From Chloroflexia bacterium (lineage in GTDB: Bacteria; Chloroflexota; Chloroflexia; Thermomicrobiales; UBA6265), in assembly GCA_013696525.1 (NCBI GenBank), contig JACCYK010000308.1, positions 1 through 7,579 of the forward strand: 7,579 nt of DNA, in the 5' to 3' direction. The notes beneath the pieces are model-generated. The model had not been told where the DNA came from and searched no databases. It saw nothing but the letters and a program-made list of their open reading frames with translations. The position numbers and the translations under genes are program-made. Below are positions 1 through 5,483 of this stretch, in pieces. How positions within the stretch are numbered: the first letter of the stretch is position 1; each line of letters opens with the position of its first letter.

Positions 1-684
1 GTGCTGGGGCTCGGCATCGGTTGGCTGGCGCCGGAGTTCGCCGCCTTCGACATCCCGTTCAAGTCGGCGAAGGAACGGTTCGCCGCGTTCGCCGAGGCGC
101 TGGCGATCATCCCCGGCGTCTGGGGACCGGAACGATTCTCCTACGAGGGGGAACACTACCGCGTAGCCGAACTGCGGATCCAGCCGCCGCCGGTGCAACA
201 GCCACGACCGCCGGTGATGATCGGCGGCAGCGGCGAGCACGTGACCCTGCGTTTCGTCGCCAAGTACGCCGATGCCTGCAATGTCAGCAACACCGTCTCC
301 ATCGACGGCAAGGTTGGCGACGGCGGCGGCGCCACGCTGGTCAAGCAACGCCTAGATGCCCTACGTCGCCACTGTGACGACCTTGACCGCCCGTACGATG
401 AGGTGCTGCGCACCCACTTCACGATCAAGCTCGCGATCGCTCGCACCGAGGCTGATCTGGCCGAGAAGGTGGAGCGGCAGGCCGCGCGGCCGTCAACCTC
501 ACCCGGCACCCGGCGGACGCTGCCAAGCGCATTCGTCACCGGCACGCCCGATCAGGTAGTGGCCCACTACCAAGCCATTGCCGATACCGGCATCCAGTAC
601 TTCATCGCCCAAGTCGAGAGTACCGACCACGAGACGTTGGAGCTGCTGGCGACCGAGGTCATGCCCCGGGTGGATGGCCGATAG
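1..684 (+). CDS. LLM-class (luciferase-like) F420/flavin-dependent oxidoreductase, 5' truncated
   Basis: Residue numbers count from the first codon in the window. This is the C-terminal 227 residues of a luciferase-like monooxygenase family enzyme. These are TIM-barrel proteins that carry out hydride transfer with F420H2 or FMN; the substrate cannot be told from sequence. The window opens inside the conserved LGLGIGW segment (residues 2-8), so the GTG at base 1 is an internal valine and the true start lies upstream. Family hallmarks follow: an acidic/aromatic stretch with KERF (24-27), FSYEGEHYRV (46-55) before the proline-rich PPPVQQP (62-68), then PVMIGGSGEH (71-80), TLRFVAKYAD (82-91) and N94. 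The tail GTPDQVVAHY (181-190) and the final amphipathic helix ending MPRV are the usual C-terminus. The arrangement resembles the 'probable F420-dependent' LLM subfamily. F420 rather than FMN is inferred from overall similarity. It ends at TAG, 27 bp before the stop of a convergent permease gene. Confidence 0.88.
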   Translation: MLGLGIGWLAPEFAAFDIPFKSAKERFAAFAEALAIIPGVWGPERFSYEGEHYRVAELRIQPPPVQQPRPPVMIGGSGEHVTLRFVAKYADACNVSNTVSIDGKVGDGGGATLVKQRLDALRRHCDDLDRPYDEVLRTHFTIKLAIARTEADLAEKVERQAARPSTSPGTRRTLPSAFVTGTPDQVVAHYQAIADTGIQYFIAQVESTDHETLELLATEVMPRVDGR

Positions 685-699
685 CGATCTCCGCCAGCC

Positions 700-719
700 G
701 CCGGTCGGCACCTACCGGT
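700..719. terminator. Possible short hairpin between convergent genes
   Basis: Arms CCGGT (701-705) and ACCGG (714-718) can form a 5-bp GC-rich stem with an 8-nt loop, extendable by one wobble pair. It lies between the stop of the oxidoreductase and that of the convergent permease, and covers the permease stop codon. There is no T-tract on either side, so it is at best a weak, possibly bidirectional terminator. Chance occurrence is plausible at this GC content. Confidence 0.2.
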
Positions 720-2910
720 CAACCAGCTTCGGCGGGGGCGTCTCGCCCGCCCGCGCCGTGCTATGGCGTTCCAGATGGTAGGGGACGCTGGTGACGACGG
801 TGCCGGGGCGGAAGAGCAGGGCGGCTTTGATCCGGAGCGCGGTCTGGTTGTGCAGCAATTGCTCCCACCAGTGTCGGGCCACGAACTCCGGGAGAACCAC
901 CGTCAGCGTATCGTTTGGCTGCTGCCGGTCGATCTCGTCCACATAGCTGAGTAGCGGGCCGACCAGCGACCGGTACGGCGACTCGATAATGACGAGCGGG
1001 ATGTCGGTGCCGAGCGCCTGCCAGTCCACCCGCATTTGATCGATCTCGGTTTCGTCATCGGTGATGTAGACGGCCGTGACGTTGTCGGAGATCGAGCGGG
1101 CATAGGCCAGGGTTTGGCGGGCGACCCGGTTCACGGTGGAGATCGGGACGACGACCGTGTGCTTGATCTCCGCCGGATCAAGCGGCGTCTGCACCGCCAG
1201 CTCGCCCGAGGAGCGGGTGTAGTGGTTGTAGATGGCGCGCATCCCCAGCATCATCAGCGGGATCAGCACAACGACGATCCAGGCGCCGCTCAAGAACTTG
1301 GTGACGCCGATGATGAGAGCGACGACGCCGGTCAAGATCGCCCCGGTCAAGTTGATCGCGAAGCCGCTGCGCCAGCCTGGCTCTTTCAGGCGCAGCCAGC
1401 GGCGGACCATGCCGGCCTGGGAGAGGGTGAACGAGGTGAACACGCCGACGGCATACAGCGGGATGAGATTTTCGGTCTCGGCCCTGAATAGCGCGAGGAC
1501 GATCGCCGAGAGGACACCGAGCACCAGGATGCCCGTCGTGTAGGCGAGGCGATCGCCGCGGAACGTGAACTGTCGCGGCATGTAACGGTCACGGGCGAGG
1601 AAATAGGCAAGGCGCGGGAAGTCCGAATAGGCGGTGTTCGCGGCCAGGACCAGGATCGCGGTCGTCGCGAACTGGATGTAATAGTAGGCCGGGCTTTCCC
1701 CCCAGAAAACGGTCCGCGCGATTTGGGAGACGACGGTTTCATAGTTCGGATCGTGCGCGTTCATCGGGATCGCGCCGAACTGATGAGCGAGGAAGGTGAT
1801 GCCGGAGAACGTCACCGCCAGGATCGCGATCATCACCGTCAAGGTGGTGCGGGCGTTCTTCCATTCCGGTTTCTTAAAGGCCGGCACGCCGTCGGAAATC
1901 GCCTCGACCCCGGTAAGCGCGGTGCAGCCAGAGCTGAAGGCCCGCAAGATCAGGAAGATGCCGAGCCCCCCGGTCGGGCCGGCAACGTCCAAAGATGGCT
2001 CGGTGGCGGGAAAGCCCGCCGCCGCATTCCGCGCCAGGCCGATCGCCAGCATGACGAACATGCCGGCAATGAAGAGGTAGGTGGGGATCGCGAAGATCGT
2101 CCCGGACTCACGAACGCCGCGCAAGTTGAGCACCGTCACCAGGAGGACGAGGGCGATGCCAAGCGTGATCCGCACGTCGTGCAGTTGGGGCACGGCAGAC
2201 AAGATGGCGGCGACCGCGGCGGCGATGCTGACGGCCACGGTCAGGATGTAGTCGATCAGCAGGGCGCCGCCTGCAATCAGTGCCGGACCGTCCCCCAGAT
2301 TGTTCTTGGCCACGATATAGGCGCCGCCGCCATTTGGATACGCCTTGATCGTTTGCCGGTACGAGATGCCGACGATCACCAGCAGCACCACGATCGCCGC
2401 TCCAATCGGCAGGCTGAGCGAGAGCGCGGCAACACCGGCAATGAGAAGGACACGCAGGATCTCCTCGCTGGCATAGGCGACCGAGGAGAGCGCGTCGGAG
2501 GATAGGACGGCCAGAGCCTTGACCTTGGTCAATCGCTCATGGGCCGCCGCCGCCGTGCTGAGCGGTGCCCCGATCAGGACGCGCTTGGCACGGCCGAACA
2601 CCTTCCCCACCGGCCCCCGCGCCGCCAGCGACTCTTCAGTGGCAACGAGATGCCACGGCGCGGTCAGTGCAAAATCGGCCGATTGCATCCGGCAGACCCG
2701 GACGTAGCGGTCACCGATGTGCGTGCCTCGCATCTCTTGCTTGCCCACTAGGTCAGGTTGGATGCGCGGGCCCGGCTTGCGGGGGGCGCGGACGGTGCGA
2801 ACCCGGACCGATGGCGGGGAATCAACGGTTGCCGCGGGTGGGGGTGAGCCAGCGTTGCCGTCCGGGTCGGTACGTGACGATGGCGTCGGCAGCGGATCGG
2901 GGTTTGGCAT
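712..2910 (-). CDS. kimA: KimA-like potassium importer, APC/KUP superfamily permease with cytosolic C-terminal domain
   Basis: 732-residue inner-membrane transporter, probably a proton-coupled K+ importer. Twelve membrane segments lie between about residues 132 and 558, followed by a cytosolic universal-stress-like domain (about 584-713). KimA signatures are strong: SSDALSSVAY (137-146), SYRQTIKAYPNGGGAYIV (183-200), LLIDYILTVAVS (217-228), SSGCTALTGVEAIS (326-339), LAANTAYSDFPRLAYFLARD (422-441) and LIPLYAVGVF (482-491). Residues I recall as lining the K+ site in Bacillus subtilis KimA have counterparts here: D139, Y146, D220, Y221, T224, S228, T333, E336 and Y486. The tail has the typical WWEQLLHNQ and TSVPYHL. 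KimA is known to be inhibited by c-di-AMP; whether this one is cannot be read from sequence. Odd feature: about 105 residues precede the KimA-like start (RVLIGAPL, 110-117), the first 58 of them proline-rich. The ATG at 2910 is chosen for its ideal AAGGAG site. An upstream ATG (3138) overlaps the glycosyltransferase gene and adds low-complexity sequence; M60 is an alternative. A less specific amino-acid/cation permease role is possible. Confidence 0.9.
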   Translation of the reverse strand: MPNPDPLPTPSSRTDPDGNAGSPPPAATVDSPPSVRVRTVRAPRKPGPRIQPDLVGKQEMRGTHIGDRYVRVCRMQSADFALTAPWHLVATEESLAARGPVGKVFGRAKRVLIGAPLSTAAAAHERLTKVKALAVLSSDALSSVAYASEEILRVLLIAGVAALSLSLPIGAAIVVLLVIVGISYRQTIKAYPNGGGAYIVAKNNLGDGPALIAGGALLIDYILTVAVSIAAAVAAILSAVPQLHDVRITLGIALVLLVTVLNLRGVRESGTIFAIPTYLFIAGMFVMLAIGLARNAAAGFPATEPSLDVAGPTGGLGIFLILRAFSSGCTALTGVEAISDGVPAFKKPEWKNARTTLTVMIAILAVTFSGITFLAHQFGAIPMNAHDPNYETVVSQIARTVFWGESPAYYYIQFATTAILVLAANTAYSDFPRLAYFLARDRYMPRQFTFRGDRLAYTTGILVLGVLSAIVLALFRAETENLIPLYAVGVFTSFTLSQAGMVRRWLRLKEPGWRSGFAINLTGAILTGVVALIIGVTKFLSGAWIVVVLIPLMMLGMRAIYNHYTRSSGELAVQTPLDPAEIKHTVVVPISTVNRVARQTLAYARSISDNVTAVYITDDETEIDQMRVDWQALGTDIPLVIIESPYRSLVGPLLSYVDEIDRQQPNDTLTVVLPEFVARHWWEQLLHNQTALRIKAALLFRPGTVVTSVPYHLERHSTARAGETPPPKLVDR

Positions 2911-2919
2911 TGCGCCGCG

Positions 2920-2925
2920 CTCCTT
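2920..2925 (-). promoter_or_regulatory. Ribosome binding site of the kimA-like gene
   Basis: On the minus strand AAGGAG lies 9 nt before the ATG at 2910. It fixes the start at residue M77 of the longest open frame. It is also half of an 11-bp palindrome, TCCTTGAAGGA (2921-2931), so the site could weakly base-pair with sequence just upstream. Confidence 0.75.
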
Positions 2926-2987
2926 CAAGGAGACAGATGATGACGAGGACAGCGGCGTGGGATCAACGAGCGCGGACGCGCGGGCGA

Positions 2988-3015
2988 AACCAGTGAATAG
3001 TACGCTGGTTGTCAA
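2988..3015 (-). promoter_or_regulatory. Candidate promoter -35 box with adjoining inverted repeat (operator?) upstream of the permease gene
   Basis: Reading the minus strand, a perfect TTGACA (3015-3010) lies about 100 bp before the permease start. It abuts, with one shared base, an imperfect inverted repeat: on the plus strand AACCAGTG (2988-2995) and CGCTGGTT (3003-3010), 7 of 8 positions matching across a 7-nt AT-rich spacer. The repeat occupies the region between -35 and where -10 would lie, a typical repressor position. No good -10 hexamer sits at 16-18 nt; TACTAT is present but only 7 nt after TTGACA. Promoter and operator roles are inferred. The gap to the upstream gene is 163 bp, too small for comfort for a ydaO-type c-di-AMP riboswitch, and no such structure was recognised. 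Confidence 0.4.
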
Positions 3016-3056
3016 GCTCGGGGGAGGGCGCCGATTACCGGACTGATACGCGCAAG

Positions 3057-3073
3057 CCGACCGGAGTCGTCGG
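3057..3073 (-). terminator. Short GC hairpin directly after the glycosyltransferase stop
   Basis: Immediately after the TGA stop, minus-strand sequence CCGAC and GTCGG can form a 5-bp all-strong stem around a 7-nt loop. No U-tract follows. It might attenuate read-through from the glycosyltransferase into the permease, or be chance. Confidence 0.22.
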
Positions 3074-3946
3074 TCACTGATTGTCTGGTGAGATGTCCTC
3101 TCGGTGACGGGTAGTTCGAGGGTAAACGCGGGGGTCAAGCCGGAGTCGCCAGACGATGACCGCCGCTTCGATCACGATCCGGCGGGAGAGCTTGGACGCA
3201 CCGGCGATGCGGTCGGCGAAGACGATGGGAAGCTCAATCAGGCGGGCGCCTTGCTGAATGGCACGATAGGTCGTCTCGATCTGAAACCCGTAGCCGTCGG
3301 CCCGGACATGGTCGAAATCAAGGGTGGCCAGGAGTAATCGCCGCCAGACCTTGAAGCCGCCGGTCAGGTCCGCCACCGGCACGCCAAGCACCAACCGGGC
3401 GTAGTGGCCGCCGAGTTTACTCAACAATCGGCGCGGCAGCGGCCACCCGATCGTGTCGCCGCCGGGCACGTAGCGCGAACCGAGCACAAGATCAGCGCCG
3501 GCCGCGGCCGCGACCAGGCGCGGCAGATCAGCGGGATCATGCGACAGGTCGGCGTCCATTTGGACCACGATCTCGGCGCCGTTCGCGAGCGCGGCGGCGA
3601 AGCCGGCCACATAAGCAGGACCGATTCCTCGTTTCCGCGATCGGTGGATGACCTGAATTCGGCCCGTGTAGCGGGTAGCCAACAGGTCGGCCAGGCGGCC
3701 GGTGCCGTCCGGTGAGCCATCGTCAACGATGACCAAGCGGTAGTTCGGACCGTGGCCGAGCACTGCCGGCACTAACCGCTCAAGATTACCGGCCTCGTTG
3801 TAGGTGGGAACTACGACGACAATGCTCGGTGATTCGCCACCGGCCTCATTCGATGAGGAGGCTACTCCCGCTTGCCGATCACCCCGAGTCTCATTTCCCG
3901 CCGGGCTGCTCGCGGGTCTGGCGAACGCGTGTCGCGGCGTGCTCAA
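3074..3946 (-). CDS. Family 2 glycosyltransferase, polyprenol-phosphate mannose synthase (DPM1/Ppm1) type
   Basis: 290-residue cytoplasmic or membrane-peripheral GT-A glycosyltransferase. Relatives move mannose (or glucose) from a nucleotide sugar to a polyprenyl phosphate, supplying a lipid-linked donor for protein or cell-envelope glycosylation. Visible motifs: VVVVPTYNE (43-51), VIVDDGSPDGT (72-82) for nucleotide binding, the metal-binding DAD within QMDADLSHDP (129-138), GSRYVPGG (156-163), DLTGGFKVW (193-201), FQIETTYRA (221-229), and the FADR..GASKLS segment (243-254) characteristic of DPM synthases. It lacks the C-terminal membrane helices or GtrA domain of longer relatives. The first ~40 residues are Ser/Ala/Gly-rich and outside the fold. 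The start is taken as TTG at 3946. It overlaps the upstream stop as TTGA and has GAGGA 9 nt before it. The ATG at 4003 would overlap the upstream gene by 61 bp and has no good ribosome site. Translation is probably coupled to the TIM barrel-DUF309 gene. Donor sugar is inferred from family resemblance. Confidence 0.9.
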   Translation of the reverse strand: MSTPRHAFARPASSPAGNETRGDRQAGVASSSNEAGGESPSIVVVVPTYNEAGNLERLVPAVLGHGPNYRLVIVDDGSPDGTGRLADLLATRYTGRIQVIHRSRKRGIGPAYVAGFAAALANGAEIVVQMDADLSHDPADLPRLVAAAAGADLVLGSRYVPGGDTIGWPLPRRLLSKLGGHYARLVLGVPVADLTGGFKVWRRLLLATLDFDHVRADGYGFQIETTYRAIQQGARLIELPIVFADRIAGASKLSRRIVIEAAVIVWRLRLDPRVYPRTTRHREDISPDNQ

Positions 3947-5280
3947 CGCGGGGTATCCTCGGTTCCGAACGGCATGATTCGCGGGATCGAGGATGCGTCC
4001 CACGCCTGCACGCGGTCGGGTCCAAGCTCGATCAACCGATCGAGACAGGACCGCGCCTGGGAGACGAGCAGATCAGTTTCAATGCCGAGACACACGGGAA
4101 GGAAATCGGAAACCTTTTCGATGCCGTCTTGAAGAAGCAACCGGGCGCCTCGCTGGTTGCCAGCGAGGGCGTGGTGGAACCCGACCCCTATCTGCAAGAT
4201 CCCCTGGTAGAGGCGCCGGATCGGCCGCCGTTCCGCGTGCCATTCATGCTCGATCACCTCGTGACACGCATAGAATTGTCCGGCATTGAATAAGCGAATG
4301 CCTTCGCGAACACCGGGCGGGAGTGCGTCGCAACAGGCGTCCTCACGTTGGTTCGTGATCGATTCGAGCATGGGCTCGATGAAGGCCCGGCTCTGGTCCA
4401 GCCGGTGAAGGTCAGATGCCACGACGCCCTCGATCATCAGTGGACCCTGGTAGATGGCATGCACCGCCCGCAGGAGGGCGGACCAAGGGAGATCGCCTTC
4501 TCCTGGCAGGAGGTGACGCGCGCCAGGGGTTGCCTGCCGGAGGTCGCTCAGATGCACGTTGGCGACGCGATTGCCCATGGCCGCCAGCAGCATGAAGGGG
4601 TTCGCTCCCGCCTCGGCGGCTTGGAATGGGTCGAACGTGTACCCGATCACGCGATCCGGGTCCATGGTTTCGAGGGCGGCTGAGAACGCTGACACCTCCC
4701 GGACAGTGGCGAGCGCGCACCAGGAAACGTTTTCAAGCGTCAGCATCCGATTCGCGGCGGCGCAGGCCGCGCCGCGCTCCGCGACCGCATCGAGGAAACG
4801 CTGCCAGCCGTCCGGCGTGGCGATGTCTTGCTTGTTCGCGCCGTGCCAGACCAGGATCGGCGCCCCCAGCAGGGCGGCCCACTCGATGCCCCGGTCGAAG
4901 AGCGCAAGACCCTCCCGCGTCCGCCGGGCGTACGGCGTCAGCAACCGGTGAGCGTCATGCCACAAGTGAACCGAGTGGACCCGGCAGCCAGCATCGCGGC
5001 ACCGTTGATCGATCATCCTGGCAAACCCCGGGTCATACTCGCCCGGTGTCTGGAGCATGATTTCGAGATCGCGGAACCCATGCCGGGCGGCAAGTGCGGG
5101 AACCTCGTCGGTTGGGGTGGGGTAGAGGGCGCCGCTCGACAGCCCGAGGCGAATGTTCCCGGCGGCGGCGTGGGGTCGATCCGAATCCAACGTGTCATAC
5201 TCACTTCGGGACATGGGACGGTGCCGGCTGGTTCGCGGACGGATGCCGCGACGCGACGGGTCGCTCGCCGATGGTACCAT
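3943..5280 (-). CDS. Fusion of xylose-isomerase-like (AP endonuclease 2 family) TIM barrel with C-terminal DUF309 domain
   Basis: 445 residues, two domains. Residues about 42-308 form a sugar-phosphate isomerase/epimerase-like TIM barrel: strands GNIRLGLSSG (41-50), DLEIML (71-76), VHSVHLWHD (101-109), APILVWHGAN (140-149), RMLTLENVS (178-186), VIGYTFDPFQ (211-220), VANVHLSDL (239-247) and PLMIEG (280-285). Likely metal or substrate ligands are E73, H102, H105, H146, E183, D217, H243, H256 and E284. The D-x-x-H element common in this superfamily reads DPFQ, so one ligand is Gln (Q220). Residues about 324-392 are a DUF309 domain: LFNAGQFYACHEVIEHEW (330-347) with the HE..E..W signature, then YQGILQIGVGFHHALAGNQRGA (358-379 in three pieces: YQGILQIG, VGFHHALAG, NQRGA). 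DUF309 has no established function; it is usually a small stand-alone protein. Reaction and substrate are unknown. The ATG at 5280 has GAGG 9 nt upstream; M23 (5214) is an alternative, since the first ~35 residues are Arg/Ser-rich and precede the barrel. First gene of a probable two-gene unit with the glycosyltransferase. Confidence 0.87.
   Translation of the reverse strand: MVPSASDPSRRGIRPRTSRHRPMSRSEYDTLDSDRPHAAAGNIRLGLSSGALYPTPTDEVPALAARHGFRDLEIMLQTPGEYDPGFARMIDQRCRDAGCRVHSVHLWHDAHRLLTPYARRTREGLALFDRGIEWAALLGAPILVWHGANKQDIATPDGWQRFLDAVAERGAACAAANRMLTLENVSWCALATVREVSAFSAALETMDPDRVIGYTFDPFQAAEAGANPFMLLAAMGNRVANVHLSDLRQATPGARHLLPGEGDLPWSALLRAVHAIYQGPLMIEGVVASDLHRLDQSRAFIEPMLESITNQREDACCDALPPGVREGIRLFNAGQFYACHEVIEHEWHAERRPIRRLYQGILQIGVGFHHALAGNQRGARLLLQDGIEKVSDFLPVCLGIETDLLVSQARSCLDRLIELGPDRVQAWDASSIPRIMPFGTEDTPR
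3956..3960 (-). promoter_or_regulatory. Ribosome binding site for the TTG start of the glycosyltransferase
   Basis: Minus-strand GAGGA lies 9 nt before TTG at 3946, inside the last codons of the upstream gene. It supports the TTG start over the ATG at 4003 and suggests translational coupling. Confidence 0.6.
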
Positions 5281-5483
5281 CCCGAACCGCCTCGGATGTG
5301 GTCGATGCGCTCGGCAGGTACCCCGCCGCCCTGGCGCCGTGGCTCAACTTCAGGAAGCAGCGCCAGTGGACCACCCGCCCGGACGGATGAAGCGAGCTAC
5401 CCCATGATCTGGCTTCGGGACACCATCCGATGATTGCTTCGACGCCGACCCCGCGGCCGCTCGCGGTTGATTCCAGGCCCGAC
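5281..5483. other. Divergent intergenic region between the TIM barrel-DUF309 gene and smc
   Basis: This 203-bp gap should hold the promoters of both divergent genes, but no convincing -35/-10 pair was found on either strand. The ATG of the minus-strand gene lies in a perfect 10-bp palindrome, ATGGTACCAT (5271-5280), so an ATG also opens on the plus strand at 5271. That plus-strand frame runs 39 codons to TGA at 5388-5390, with G or C at 33 of 39 third positions, and its C-terminal part looks protein-like. It has no ribosome site and is not called as a gene. The smc frame is open from 5391, and an in-frame ATG at 5430 would extend SMC into this gap. Confidence 0.5.
5290..5293 (-). promoter_or_regulatory. 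Ribosome binding site of the TIM barrel-DUF309 gene
   Basis: Minus-strand GAGG lies 9 nt before the ATG at 5280, the same spacing as the other two minus-strand genes. The alternative ATG at 5214 has no comparable site. Confidence 0.5.

Noticed and set aside
1..3. GTG at base 1 as the start of the oxidoreductase
   Set aside because: It lies inside the conserved LGLGIGW segment, which in the family is preceded by roughly a hundred residues; the gene is cut by the window edge.
1723..2505. Long plus-strand frame (260 codons) antisense to the permease
   Set aside because: Its composition is dominated by Asp, Gly, Arg, His and Gln with no recognisable motif, as expected for the complement of a GC-rich membrane-protein gene.
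2911..3073. c-di-AMP (ydaO-type) riboswitch upstream of the permease, as in Bacillus kimA
   Set aside because: The gap is only 163 bp including a candidate promoter, and I recognised no conserved riboswitch elements in it.
2911..3138. N-terminal extension of the permease to an ATG at 3138
   Set aside because: It would overlap the glycosyltransferase gene, the added 76 residues are low-complexity, no good ribosome site precedes it, and a near-perfect one precedes the ATG at 2910.
3947..4003. ATG at 4003 as the glycosyltransferase start
   Set aside because: It would overlap the upstream gene by 61 bp without a clear ribosome site, whereas TTG at 3946 has GAGGA at the right spacing and forms a stop-start overlap.
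5271..5280. Perfect palindrome ATGGTACCAT as an operator
   Set aside because: Ten bases containing a common GGTACC core at a start codon can arise by chance; no second copy or larger dyad was seen nearby.
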